A stretch of 64,000 bases of DNA from NCBI GenBank assembly GCA_023548195.1, contig JAJHZJ010000221.1, positions 3,268,838 to 3,332,837 on the forward strand, given 5' to 3'. Under the pieces are notes generated by a model that was not told the origin of the DNA, searched no databases, and saw only the letters and a list, made by a program, of their open reading frames with translations. The translations under genes and the position numbers were made by a program. Origin of the DNA: Bettongia penicillata ogilbyi (taxonomy: Eukaryota > Chordata > Mammalia > Diprotodontia > Potoroidae). Positions 42,701 through 54,789 of this stretch are shown here, piece by piece (the first letter of the stretch is position 1; each line of letters begins with the position of its first letter).

Positions 42701-43130
42701 CCGTCCCCAACCTAGCTCTCTAACCTTTTTATCTATAATTACTTTTTCAGCAATCTGTGAGCCAATAACACTCGCCTTCTCTTTGTCTTTCACCCAGGAC
42801 ACTTCAGCTCCCATCTCTATTCCTTTGACTTTGCATATCCCCCATACCTGGAAGGCATTCCCTCTTAGGCTTTGCCTCATTGAATCCCTCTCTTTCTCCA
42901 ATACTCAGCTCAAGTGCCACCTTTTCTCTACCTTTTCTGATTTCCCTACCTGTTCATGCCCTCCCTCACAAACTACCCTGCATTTAACAACTTAACTTTC
43001 ATTTGTTGTAAATATCATTACATTTATTTTGGAGATAAACTTTTTTCTTCACCATTATACGACAAAATCCTTTGTTTTTTTGTGTTCCCAACACCTAGCA
43101 CATGATCTGGCACATATTAATTGATGATAC
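42701..43130 (+). repeat. L2 3' end (sense)
   Basis: 'ttgcatatcccccatacctg', 'ctcagctcaagtgccacctt', 'ctttttcttcaccattatac'-type tail and 'ctagcacatgatctggcaca' with an ATTAATTG end. Confidence 0.75.
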
Positions 43131-43189
43131 TGGCTAAATTATAAGCTTTATAAGGGAAGACACTATCTCTTAATTATCTTTGATACCAG

Positions 43190-43730
43190 TAGATAATAAT
43201 ATTATGATATCGTACATTTACACAGTACTTTAAAGCTAACTGAGTTATTTATACATGTTATCTCCTTTGATTCTCACAACTCTCCTGGAAATTGATTGTC
43301 CCCATTTTACAGATGAGGAAACATGAGACTGAGACAAGTTAAATGCCTTGCCCAGGGTCGCACAGATAATAAGTCTCTGAAGAAGGATTTGAACCCATGT
43401 CTTCAAGACTCTAAATCCAGCCTTCTTATCCACTTTGCTATCTAGCTGCAAACTAATAAAATACTTTGCACACAATAAGTAAATAATAAATGATTGTTGA
43501 GTGAATGAATACTTTCTTCAGCTAAGTTCAATTGATCCTTACATACAGTATTTGAGATAGGCAGTATAAGCCCACTTTGCAAATAATGAAGTGCTATGTA
43601 AATGCTTGCTATCTGTCATTTTTATTCAGGAAAATTAGAGGTTTAGTGATTTGGCCTGATTCACAGAGCCAGTAAGTATTCGAAGAGGAATATAAATTCA
43701 ATTCTTTTTTACTCTAAGATCTATGCTAAA
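43190..43730 (-). repeat. Antisense CORE-SINE and a second antisense MIR
   Basis: 43195-43450: 'acagtactttaaagctaact', 'ttacagatgaggaaacatga', 'gcccagggtcgcacagataa', B-box complement 'gatttgaacccatg' and the head near 43430. 43535-43725: a more decayed MIR with 'gcctgattcacagagccagt'. Between them, 43456-43500 is an L2/MIR-like tail ('cacaataagtaaataataaa'). Confidence 0.7.
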
Positions 43731-44064
43731 AAAAATAGTTAAAATAATTTTCTAAATGGGAAAAGGATGCATAACTGTCAAACTATGACTTGTTGAAGCT
43801 CACTTTAAGAATTACCTTGAATTACCATTCAAGAAAAGATCTCAGGATCTCTTTAATCATCAAAAGCTTAAAGGGGAGTAGGGAAGACTAAAAAAAATTA
43901 CTCTTAATCCTGTCGGACTAAAAGACTTTGGGCCTTGGTCTAAACTGGGATAATATTTCTAAACTGTGCATTTCACTAGAGTTGTACTAACAGATTTCTA
44001 GTCTCATGCAAAAAGGCCTTCATTAAAAATATGTGAATAATCCATCTCATTGGGAAGGGTGGTG

Positions 44065-44335
44065 AAGTACCTTAGGGTAGCCAGGTGCATAGAGGATGAG
44101 ACCTGCAGTCAGGAAGACATCTTCCTGAGTTCAAATCTGACCCCAGACATTTACTACCTGTGTGACCCTGGACAAGTCACTTAACCCTATTTGCCTTAGT
44201 TTCCTCAGCTATAAAATAAACTGGAAAAGGAAATAAAAAATGAAAATCACTCCAGTATCTTTACCAAGAAAACCTCCAATGGGGTCACAAATAGTTGAAC
44301 GTGACTGAAAAACCGGAACAAAGGTAAAGTACCTT
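44065..44335 (+). repeat. tRNA-derived marsupial SINE (sense)
   Basis: 'agggtagccaggtgcataga', B-box 'gagttcaaatctga', 'gacaagtcacttaaccctat', and the tail 'tccaatggggtcacaaatag' to 'ttgaacgtgactgaaaaacc'. Same family as 35645. Confidence 0.8.
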
Positions 44336-45900
44336 ACTTAAGAATTCGGACTAATGATCCACATAGACTCAGAACAATCTATCTGCTAAAGAGAGGCTCT
44401 ACAAAAGGATAGACAATGAAGTTAAATTGAAGAAATAGCCATCCCTTGGCATCTTTCTTAGTGAACAGAGTTATTACCTCAAAAACGATTACTATCAAGC
44501 AGTTGTCTTTGCTAAAAGGGATAAGAAGGATAAAAAAAATGCCATTTTCTCCATTCGTAGAGATAGATGACAGTGAATTTGACCTGACTAATCTTTTGAA
44601 AAGAGGTCCAGTGGGTTTGTGGCTTGGGAAGAAACTCTGTGGCAGGAATGCATAGTTGGCTATTTTTCTAATCTCTTAAGGAAAGATGAATTGAGAATAA
44701 AATCCCATAGTTTTCTTCATTATCAAATGTCCCTGAGGAACCCTCAAGGCTTTTTAATTTTTTCTTTTGGCCCTAGATTTTATGAAAAAGAATTGTCAGT
44801 ACGTTTTTATGTTATGACATATTTTAGTCATTTTCCTGCATTAGCCTCATTCCCATGGTGTCACATGAAAGTCATTTGGGGACAGTGAGTGAAGAACTTT
44901 CCAGGTCAGAATACTTCCCTAATATCAAAACCTATTGACTGAGTAACAAATTAAACTGTCATTTCTACAAACAACAGCAAATGTTCTTGGAAGCTTATTG
45001 TGCCTCTCATTGAGATAAAAAATGAGATTCTTTGAAGGATCAAAAAGACACATGATGGACATATGCCATATAGCCATTTTCACATCATTTCCACTCTTAG
45101 AGGTTGCAGGAATGTTGTAACCGTTACCCAAAAAAGCGGGGTAGAAACTTTGAATGCCTGGTTTGTAGAGGAGGCCAGTTGTTACAATTGCCTATGTGTG
45201 AAAAATTTTGTACCAATTTTATGGTGTTTTCTATCACTGATAACCTCATAATCACCGAAATATGTGGTTAAAATTATTTGTCTGACTTTTTAGTTTAGAA
45301 ATTAAATCTTACTCAATCCTGGCAAAGGCAAAATTTGTCCTTTCTTAATATGCAATGGATGAAACTTTGCTAGAGTCATCTTGAAATTACTCCATGACAT
45401 GATAGAAAGAATGATCTCAGAAACCCAGAAGGAGGAGAAAATTTATCTATATTTGAAATGCATTTGAGAGTAACTTTTGCTCAACATGGTATATAATGAC
45501 CTTGAAGGACACAAACAGGGCCCATTTCAATTAACTGAGCTTCCAGATTGATGGAATTCCATTTCTTGGTGAGCTCAATGGTGAATATTAAGTTATCCCC
45601 ATATTGGGTGCAGCCTTTTGGTCTTAAAACCTTTTGAAGTTATTTTTACTAAGCGAAGGTGTTTCCTGAGCTACGCAACTGCTTTTCCCCTTTTTGAATT
45701 TCAAATGGAAAGGGAAAAAATAAACCTTTCCATTAGATGGTTTTGTAAACATGAATATCCTTTTTTTTTTAATGTGCAGCATTTGTTGTTTTCCTTGCGT
45801 CTGGCTCTACATGAAACATGTTGAATTGATGAGTGATTTACAATAATTTTTAAAATTGTGTAAACAGATTAATTCAGACAAGGTTTAAATTTTACATGTT
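44336..45900. other. Repeat-poor, single-copy-looking interval
   Basis: About 1.56 kb without a repeat I can name. Overlapping plus frames at 44446-44655 and 44619-44888 and smaller ones at 45063-45251 and 45618-45824 have no recognisable domain. It is the longest apparently unique stretch in the right half of the window. Confidence 0.4.
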
Positions 45901-45904
45901 ATAA

Positions 45905-46075
45905 TGATTATTGGATTTGGAATATGAAGACCTGAATTCAAACTCTAGCTCTGCTACTGATTAGTGATGTAATCTTGGCAAATATTAATTCCTATGCACC
46001 TCAGTTATCTAATCTATAAAATGAATATAATGATATCCATACTACTTACTGTGAAGGACTTTTAGGAATGATATG
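45905..46075 (+). repeat. MIR (sense)
   Basis: 'agacctgaattcaaactcta', 'tctgctactgattagtgatg', 'aatcttggcaaatatt', 'cctcagttatctaatctata' and 'aaatgaatataatgatatcc'. Confidence 0.65.
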
Positions 46076-47144
46076 AGATATATATGTATAATGAGACCAA
46101 TAGATGGCCAGTCCTTTGAGCATGTACAATGTATTCTACAATCATCCCACATGGATGCTTGGGGAGAAGCCTCTCTGTGTGCATGGTAATGGAGAACCTT
46201 ATCAATTCAGAGTATGCACAGGTATTATGTAACTTTCCTGTCCATTTACTATGTGGGGAGTAAAGTTCTTTTAACTGGCTACAGAGCTCAGTGTACTTAG
46301 AGAATTCCAAGCCTCTCTCTTTTTCTCAGTGGTAAGCAAGGCAAGAACCACCTTTGAGTAGAGAAGGAGGTAGCATCACTACACCACTTTCCCTGCAGAC
46401 TTCCATGAAACTCTAGAGCTGCTATTTCTTCTGCCCTTTTCTGATCTCTTCTTTCTGCCTTTAAGTGGACGATTATTGGAGATGTGAAGGACCAGGCTGC
46501 AGTCTCGTGAGCTTTGGAAGGTTGGAAGAGCCACCAGAAGTCCATTGTCAGAGGTCATGAAGGAGCCAGGATTGAGAAGTTACTTGCTTAGTCTAGTCCA
46601 ACAGTAGACTGGACTAGCAGTTGAAGCCCTCTGTATCCTTTAAGTAAGAGAGTGACTCATCCACAGGCTATCCCATATTCATTTGCGAACTTGTTGGGAA
46701 TCATATTAAGTTTGACTTTTCCCAGGGGTCAAGTAATAACAGGGAGAATGTATCCTGATTTGGGGAAATGTTATTGTACTTCAAATTTTGTTATGCCGTT
46801 TCAGGAAATAGACCTTTGTAGAATTAATTGCATTAATTGGTCATTGATATTTTTGAAGATATCAATATCAATTGGTTAAATGATACTGTAGAGATACTGA
46901 CTGGCCCTAGAAAATTATGGTGGAGCATAATCATTGGTGATTGATATGAGGGGAATATACTAGCATGGGGGCTCAAGCTGATAGAGGGCCCCCTAGAGCC
47001 TTGAGGATAATATGTAGTTTGCCATGCTCTGAAGCCCCAATTTCTGAGTGCAGTTCCTTGTGTGGGTTGGGAGAGTTAGTCCAGGGCTTGGGCTGCATAT
47101 GTAAAAAGTTTTCTAAATCATAAATTGATACATTCCATTTTATT
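46076..47144. other. Unassigned interval
   Basis: About 1.07 kb. The 82-aa minus frame at 46297-46545 shows no domain. The G+C-richer part at 46290-46600 could be an old LTR or unique sequence; I cannot decide. Confidence 0.35.
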
Positions 47145-48480
47145 TACAAATTTTTTTAGATGTCCCTGTATGTGTATAGAACTATGCTAGATGCTAGGGA
47201 AAATAGAGAGTCAAGACATAGTCCAGGTCATAATGGAATTTACAACCAAATGGGGTGAATAAGGTACAAACAGTAAATTATGCAATGTAATATTACCTAA
47301 TAAATACATTAAAGAGTCACCAAATAAAGTGCTTTGTGGTATCCAAAGGGAAAATTGTTGCCAATAGCGGGAATTAGGGAAGACTTTATGGAGAAAGTAA
47401 AATTTGAATTAGTCTTTAAAGGATGACTAGGAATTCATCCAGGGGAGAGTGGGAAGGAAGATATTCTGGGGTAGGGAGCAACATTAGCAAAGGCACAGAG
47501 GTAGAAATGCATAGGGATTATTTAAGGGATAGAAAGTAATCCTATTTGACTGATGGATAATCTGCATGGAGGAGAGAAAAATGAAGGAGAGATTGAAAAC
47601 AGTGGGCAGTATTAGATTATGGATGGCTTTGAAATCCAAGAAAATGGGACTTTAATTTTACTTAGTAAATTCAAAAAAATTTTTGAGCAGTTCTATTATT
47701 ACAGATTAATCTGGTAATAGTATGAGGTATTGATTAGTGTGGTGGGGATGGTAAAACTGAATTCAATAAGACATTTTGAGAAGTTATTACTTAGTTGAGT
47801 GCGAATGAAGACTTATACTAGGATGATGGCAGTGGAAATAGAACTAGGGGTTAGGAATTTGTTTACAAGATATTGCAAGAGGTAAGAATTGAGAGTACTT
47901 GATAATTTTTTGTATGTGAGAAATGAGGGAGAGGGAACAGTCCTTAAGATAACCCCAAGATTCCAAACATAGTGCCCTACATAGAAATGGCGAAGTCAGA
48001 AGGAGGAACTATTTTAAGAGAAAAGATATAAACTTAGTTTTTGGATATATTGAGTTTAAGTGAAATATCCAGCTAGAAATATCTTGTAGGGACAGACCTA
48101 AATCTTAGAAAAGAATGCAAGGACAGATATACAGATCTTGGAATCACCATAGAGTTAGTAACTGAAGTCATAAGAGCGAATGAAAATTGCCAAAGATGTC
48201 ATAGATTGAGAAAAGGGTGAAGTACAGACTCTTAAGGAATACTCACAGTAAGAGATGTGAGAATTTTAGGTAGCAATCAAAGGAAGCAGGAATAAAAACA
48301 GGAAAATGGAGTGTCATGGAAGCCAAGGGAGTAGGGAGTGAAAGAGATGGTTAAAAGTGTCAAAAATCTGGGAAGGTCAAAGGGAATGAGATTAACAAAG
48401 AGCCTGTTAAATCTGGGAATTAGATCATTGATGACTTTTGAGAGCTCAGTTTGAGAGTATGATCACATACTTCAAGATGG
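47145..48480 (-). repeat. Long antisense L2 copy, part 1
   Basis: About 1.3 kb of reverse-complement L2, from the 3' tail ('gaactatgctagatgctagg', 47198-47217) through the C-terminal region ('caaaggcacagaggtagaaa', 'attatggatggctttgaaat') into the reverse-transcriptase region near 48030-48400 ('tagtaactgaagtcataaga', 'gagtgtcatggaagccaagg'). No open frame; decayed throughout. It is broken at about 48480 by an L1 tail. Confidence 0.72.
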
Positions 48481-48930
48481 TGAGACACAAAACTGAAAGC
48501 ACCATGTGCACCAAAATATTCATAGCAACACTTTTTTTTAATAGGACCAGAGAACTGGAAACAAAGTGGATACCCATCTATTGCAGAATGGCTAAAGACA
48601 TAATGGAAGCTGAAGTAATCAAATACTACAGTATCATAAGAAATAGTGAATGTGAATAGTTTGTAAAAGCATGGGAAATCATATGAACGGATATAAAAAG
48701 AAGTAATTCCAACAAGGAAAACAATACATATAATTTCTAAATAGTGTAAATGGAAAGAACAACAACAAAAAATGAAATTGAATGCGATATAATTAAATTT
48801 GGCTTTGCAGAAAAAAGAAGAAAAAATATTTGCCTCCCTTCTTTGTAGAGATGGTATATCAAGGTTTCCATTGATGTGTGGGTTAGTTTTGCTGAACTTT
48901 TTCTTTCTTAAAAACAAGAAATTGATTAAT
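48481..48930 (+). mobile_element. L1 3' end (sense) inserted in L2
   Basis: ORF2 C-terminal codons are recognisable in the frame 48438-48659 (MCTKIFIATLF, then R-x-x-E-L-E-T-K-W-I-P-I-Y and K-Y-Y-S-I-I-R-N-S-E), followed by a 3' UTR of a different L1 subfamily ('taaatggaaagaacaacaac', 'gttttgctgaactttttctt'). The 165-aa minus frame 48420-48917 is antisense to this and is an artefact. Confidence 0.7.
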
Positions 48931-49395
48931 GAAGGATTGTGGAGTGATGAGCCAGGGAATATAGTGAATATAAGTATTAAGAGACTTTTTTATGATAGAG
49001 GAAAACTGCATTTTGTATGCAGAAGGGAAAAAGAAAGGTTGAAGATTCATGGGAGAGAAAAGATATTAGAACTAAGTTCCTAGAGAATGTTTGAAAGTAT
49101 GGGATTAAGAGAGTGAGTTAAGGTAATGGTTTGGTACGAAATAAGTTTTCCCATCCATAGGTATGTATTGAACAAGGGAGAGACTCTGACCTGAGGGAAA
49201 GATGGATAGATTAAGAGAGGGTCCAAATTGAAGACCCTAAATATTCTCAGCAAAATGAGCAACTTAGTCATTGCTTGTAAACGCGAAGTATGACAGAATG
49301 GTGGAGGGCTTGAGGGGAAAGAAAAACAGGACTGTCATGGTAGGGAGTGAGATATAAAATGTCAGTTGCTATTATGCAGTGTTAAACAGAGAAGC
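48931..49395 (-). repeat. Long antisense L2 copy, part 2
   Basis: It resumes with antisense L2 upstream sequence ('aagaaaggttgaagattcat', 'gagagtgagttaaggtaatg'). Similarity is weak and assigned by order and purine-rich texture. Confidence 0.45.
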
Positions 49396-49429
49396 ATTTT
49401 GAAGAAGGGGAAAAAATCAATCATGCAAT

Positions 49430-49585
49430 TAAGAAACATTTATACTTTCCTACTCTTTGCTAGGCACTAAGGTAGGCATTAAGGTTACAAAGAAAAAATG
49501 AAATAATCCCTGCCATTCTCTCAGGAGACACAACATGTACACATATAAATCTGTAGAAAATATATAAAAATAAATCCAAATTAAT
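49430..49585 (-). repeat. Antisense L2 3' end
   Basis: 'tttgctaggcactaaggtag', 'atccctgccattctctcagg' and 'agacacaacatgtacacata'. Confidence 0.65.
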
Positions 49586-49889
49586 GATTGTGATGGAATA
49601 CTACTGTATGATGAGACATGATGAATTCAATGATTTTAAAAAATCATGGAAAACTTGCATGAAATAATGAAGAGTGAAATGAGCAGAGTTAAGAGAACAC
49701 TGTATACAGTAATAGCAATATTGTTTTATGAATGAACAAGTAAGTTATTTTGTCTATTATAAATAACCTAATTAAGTACAAAGGACATATGAAGAAAGAC
49801 GCTATCTGTATCCAGACACCTGATAAATAGAAGTATGTATAGAATAATTGTTAATATATTTTACATAAAATAATTATATGTGTATACAG

Positions 49890-49945
<56 letters not shown>

Positions 49946-50130
49946 CTCTTTGTGTCGAATGATAACCATCTTTAGGTTGGGGGTGGGGAAGAAAGAAAAA
50001 AATTTGCATAATAAATTTTTTGTATATTTGAAAGAAATAGTAAGTTGCGCATAATAGATTTGTAGTTTCATGTACAACCTTTTTATTGTACTATGTTATA
50101 GAAATGCTTTAGTTCATAAATTAAAAATAT
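49586..50130 (+). mobile_element. L1 3' end (sense), CA/TA microsatellite inside
   Basis: ORF2 end ('gatggaatactactgtatga', 'agagttaagagaacactgta'), then 3' UTR with a (CA)n(TA)n run at 49889-49937 and the terminal part 'gataaccatctttaggttgg', 'tagtttcatgtacaaccttt', 'actatgttatagaaatgctt' ending in an A/T-rich tail. This tail type differs from those at 37238 and 39954. Confidence 0.7.
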
Positions 50131-50229
50131 AAAAATAAGTTAATAAAGAAATTAATAATTTTAAAATATCATACATTAGTGATAAATTAATAAAATAAAC
50201 ATTAATAAAAATGAATATAAAAATAATAT

Positions 50230-50860
<631 letters not shown>

Positions 50861-51194
50861 ATCATTGTTTTCAGGTAATAATTGACTCTGACTAATTCTG
50901 TCCAAGGCAAAAAATTCCTTGGTTAGCATATGTGTGTTAGAAGTATTGGAGGTAGGAAAGTGAAATCCTAGACATCAGTGATGTCTCATATGATGCCATT
51001 TGGTAAGGAGTAGGATCTTGATAAGGTTGGGAATCTCTAATGAGAGCAGCAGCAGTATAGCAGGGCCCAGAGTTGTAGGATTTTTTAATTTAATTTTTAG
51101 TTTTTGTTTCAATTCCAAATTCTATTCCTCCCTTTACCTCTCCCACTTCGGTGTTCCTAGAGGACACAGGAAATGGAATGGGCAATGAATGATT

Positions 51195-51490
51195 TCTGTA
51201 ACTGAAAATAATACAACAGACTTTATCAGTTACCTACTGTATGCAGAGACCTGTGCTCAATGTTGGAAAAGATGTAAAGTTGAGATAAAACATAGTGCTT
51301 TCCTTCAAGGAACTTATTGTGTGGTATGATCATAAGACTCTAAATATGGTAGCTATAAGACTATTATTACATGATAATTGGATTAGTTGCAAAAGAAAGT
51401 GCTATGTGAGAACTGAGGTCATCACCAATGTGGGAGGGGGCAGAGTGAGGTGCAGAAAGTTTTTAGGTAAGACTTCTTAGAAAAGGTAAG
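51195..51490 (-). repeat. Antisense L2 3' end
   Basis: 'agttacctactgtatgcaga', 'acctgtgctcaatgttggaa', 'gctttccttcaaggaactta' and later 'agaactgaggtcatcaccaa'. Confidence 0.65.
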
Positions 51491-52280
51491 TTATGTTCAC
51501 TAAATATTCTAGGTCAATTAAAAAAAAAGAAAAGGATGAGGTCTCAATTTAGATAAATGAATTTACCCACACCCTTTGGGAGTCAACACAAGAAATAACT
51601 GCCCACGTTATTATCTCTAAGAAGGGCATTAAATGTACTTGGTGGGTGGTTCAAACATAAGGTTATGAAGCCGAAGCTTTTTGGTTATTGGAAGAGAGAG
51701 AAGTAAAGGAATGAATGAATGAATAAGCTTATGGTCTTCTGATGGGCCTCTCTATATCAACACCACCACTCTAAGATTCTCTACTAGCTCATCAAAGAGA
51801 GATCCTATAAAAACAGAGTGAGGATAATGGGGGTTCAGAGGAGAATGATGTCCTCTTCATACTACTAACTCTCAAGGATGGTTCTGCAAAGATACAATTT
51901 TTCTATATAATCACTGTGGTTTCAATTTGTTTTCAATTTTAAATGGTTATGTCAAATTGCAATATTAACTATTTACTCATCCAAGTTTTCTAGCAGAGTT
52001 GTATGTGCTTTGGGGAAGAGAAATGTGGTTCTTATGTGTGGCATGGAAACTGGCTCAGTTTGGAAAGTGCTTTACACATCTGGGTGAAAAGAACTTTGCA
52101 TAGAAGATGAATTTTGTTTTAAATGTCCTGGATTTAATGAATGAAACAATGCTACTTACCCATCATCAGTAACTCTAGCCCTTTGAGCTGGTTCCCCAGA
52201 GCGAGTGGTGAATTCCCACTAAGTCATACACAGCTCTCCGGCCCAGTCTTTGTTGTGGCAATAGCATTTACATGTCATCT
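51491..52280. other. Unassigned interval
   Basis: I recognise no named repeat and no coding frame. A short gaat repeat lies at 51706-51725. Confidence 0.35.
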
Positions 52281-52284
52281 ATCC

Positions 52285-52326
52285 AGGTAGAAGATGATGA
52301 TGAGGATGATGATGATGATGATGATT
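52285..52326. repeat. (GAT)n trinucleotide repeat
   Basis: gatgatgatgaggatgatgat-type run of about 40 bases. Confidence 0.95.
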
Positions 52327-52334
52327 CACATTTG

Positions 52335-52640
52335 TTTAGTAAGAAACAATATGACACAGTGCTCAGAAAGCAGACCTCAGAGCTAAGAGGAACTGAGTTA
52401 AAATCTCACCTTTGACTCAAACTGGCTGTGTGGTCTTGGGCCACACTTAACCTCTTAGTGCTCAGCCAACTCTCTAAGACTGTAAATTGCAGAACAGTTG
52501 TTCGATGTGCATTGGCAGAAGGAGTTTCCTCTCGGAGTGTTCCACACACCAGGGAAATAACAGAACTAGACAATAACAGTAGCAATAGTAATAGTGACAT
52601 AAGTGTTCTCTCAGAGTTTTCCCGAGAAAACTGTTGAGAT
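52335..52640 (+). repeat. tRNA-derived SINE of a second type (sense)
   Basis: 'atgacacagtgctcagaaag' (head), 'gagttaaaatctcacc' (B-box position), 'actggctgtgtggtcttggg', 'ctcagccaactctctaagac', 'tgtaaattgcagaacagttg' and 'gcattggcagaaggagtttc'. The 3' half differs from the RTE-tailed and 16118-type SINEs, so this is a separate family. Confidence 0.65.
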
Positions 52641-52959
52641 TGATAATACAAGTAAAATATTGTCTCCATTGTGCTAATAATAAGAAACTGAAACCCAAAG
52701 ATATTACGATTTGCTCATGTTCCATGTGTCAAGACAATTGGCCCATAGGAAGATCTAATCTAGAGAGAGGCACAGTACAATCTGGGACCTGTGCCAGTTT
52801 GTAGACTTTGGATGGATGAGAACATGGCTGCTTCTTTTAAAGGAGACTCAATAATTATGGTGCTGGGTCAGAAGGGTATGAGGAATGAGTCACGGGAGCT
52901 GAGGAGAAGCTTGTTGGGGATGATCACAGACCTTTCTCCACCACCTCTCAATCTTTCTT

Positions 52960-53335
52960 AGAATTGCAGAACGCTAGAGCTGGAAGAGACCCCAGCAGCT
53001 ATCTAATAATCCATACTGGAAAAATAACTCCAGCAACTCCATGCCTGCCAGGGATTTCTAGCCTTTCCTCCAAGACCTCTAATGAGGAGAAAACTACTAC
53101 CTCTTAAAACAGCCTATTCCACCTTGGGATGACTCTGATTATAAACAAGTTTTTCTCTACATCCAGTTCTAAATTTTCTTTTCAACTACCCTGTTTTGCT
53201 TCTATTCTGCCCTTATGGGTCAAGTACAATGAACAAAACAAACGAAATAGAACATCTTTCACAATCATTCAGGTACTTGAAGGCAGATGTTATATCCTAT
53301 TTTGGGAAGCTCTCTTTATTTCCTCCACTTAGCTA
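52960..53335 (-). repeat. CR1/L3 LINE fragment (antisense)
   Basis: 'cagaacgctagagctggaag', 'ctttcctccaagacctctaa', 'cagcctattccaccttggga', 'ctattctgcccttatgggtc' and 'cattcaggtacttgaaggca' are the reverse complement of a CR1/L3 3' region, in the correct order. It borders a TTTTC microsatellite. Confidence 0.75.
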
Positions 53336-53343
53336 CTTCTTTT

Positions 53344-53450
53344 CCTTTTTTTTTCTTTTCTTTTCTTTTCTTTTCTTTTCTTTTCTTTTCTTTTCTTTTC
53401 TTTTCTTTTCTTTTCTTTTCTTTTCTTTTCTTTTCTTTTCTTTTCTTTTC
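53344..53450. repeat. (TTTTC)n pentanucleotide microsatellite
   Basis: About 105 bases of nearly perfect ttttc, about 20 units. It yields poly-FSFLFF frames that are artefacts. Confidence 0.98.
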
Positions 53451-53904
53451 TTCTTCCTTCTCTTTTATCGCCTTCTCACCCTCTCTCTATTGTAGTCTCT
53501 TCTGTCTCTTCTAATTAGTAGCTCATTAGAAGCAATGCCCTTCTCAGTTACCATGATGTGTGGAGATGGTTTTTCCTTTTCCTTTCTTTCTTTTAAGGTA
53601 AGTGCCCTGTTGAAAGGGTCTAAGGAGAAAAAAAAGTGATTTGTCCAATGAAAAAAATCTATCAAGTGTATTATTTTTCATTCATTAAGCTTATCATACC
53701 TAAAATGAACTTTAAATTTTACAGAATTAGTTCTTCCTTGCATTATGACCAGGCCTAGAGAATACCAAATGAGTTGCTCAATTTGCATTAAAATTTTTAG
53801 TACACCACTTCCCATATGTGTTTACAAGTGTTTGCTAAATATATCAGTCCAAATGATTCTCATCACTGTTTTATGTTTTATGTAGATTTTCTCTCTCTTT
53901 CTCA

Positions 53905-53957
53905 TACACACACATGCGCATGTGCACACACACACACACACAAACACACAAACACGT
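53905..53957. repeat. (CA)n microsatellite
   Basis: Interrupted acacac run with catgcgcatg inside. Confidence 0.93.
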
Positions 53958-53984
53958 GCTGTACTGCAATGAGCCCTATATTCC

Positions 53985-54145
53985 ATGTCAGAATTCTGTA
54001 TCAGAAGATCTGAGTTCTGATGTATTCCTCTCTCTGTCACTTAATTAGTTTGTGATGGATCACTCACTTATCTCATTTCTTAATCTATAAAATGAGGATG
54101 ATAATTCTTGTATTACCTATTTCCTAGGGTTGTTGTGAGAGTCCA
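53985..54145 (+). repeat. MIR (sense)
   Basis: 'agaagatctgagttctgatg', 'cacttaattagtttgtgatg', 'aatctataaaatgaggatga', 'tagggttgttgtgagagtcc'. Confidence 0.7.
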
Positions 54146-54153
54146 ACCAATAT

Positions 54154-54361
54154 CAGGGGTAGGGAACCTGCAACCTCAAGATCACATATGGCCCCTCGAA
54201 GTCCTCAAGTGTGGCCCTTTGACTGAATCCAAACTTCACTGAACAAATTCCCTTAATAAAAGGATTTGTTCTGTAAAATTTGGACTCAGTCAAAAGGCTG
54301 CACCCAAGGAAGAACCTAGAAGGCCACATATGGCCTTGAGGCTTCAGGTTCCCCATCTCTG
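54154..54361. mobile_element. Palindromic hAT-like MITE (208 bp)
   Basis: The ends form inverted repeats: 'caggggtagggaacctgcaa' at 54154 and 'caggttccccatctctg' at 54361 (its reverse complement begins cagagatggggaacctg). The interior is also palindromic around 54255 ('gaacaaattcc' against 'ggatttgttc', and 'ccaaac' against its counterpart 'aatttgg'). A possible 8-bp target duplication is accaatat/aactagat (5 of 8 identical), the length expected for hAT transposons. There is no transposase gene, so it was mobilised in trans. It is inserted beside a MIR. Confidence 0.75.
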
Positions 54362-54574
54362 AACTAGATAGTATAAGCAAAGTAACTCATAACCACTAAG
54401 TGCTAAAACATGAGCTGTTTTTATCTTTCTTGTTAAAAATACTGTATACCTCTTAGAAATACTCTTTTAGTATATGACAAATAGAAATGAAGCTTTGATT
54501 TTATTGTCATATTACATTTATATAGCATTATAATTTTCAAAGAACTTTTACATAGTCTTTTAGTAGGTACTACA

Positions 54575-54745
54575 ACCATACTTCCAGACTTCTCCTACTC
54601 TAATCCATCCTCTGTCCAGAAGCCAAATTCATCTCCCTTCTAAAGCAATAGGTCTGGCCATGTTACTGACTTCTCTACTCAAAAAATTTTAGTGGTTCTT
54701 TATAGCCTCTAAAGTAAAATACGAAGTCCTCAGCTTGGCATTAAA
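54575..54745 (+). repeat. L2 fragment (sense)
   Basis: 'ctcctactctaatccatcct', 'aagcaataggtctggccatg' and 'ttttagtggttctttatagc'. A short antisense MIR-like piece may precede it at 54495-54560. Confidence 0.65.
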
Positions 54746-54789
54746 GGTATTATATATGTATGTATATATATACTATATATCTATGAATG

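Noticed and set aside
48420..48917. 165-codon minus-strand frame with F/Y/C-rich sequence
   Set aside because: Antisense to an L1 ORF2 end and 3' UTR; composition is that of complemented A-rich sequence.
53196..53514. Hydrophobic 99- and 75-codon frames resembling membrane proteins
   Set aside because: The hydrophobic repeat (FSFLFF) is the translation of a TTTTC microsatellite.
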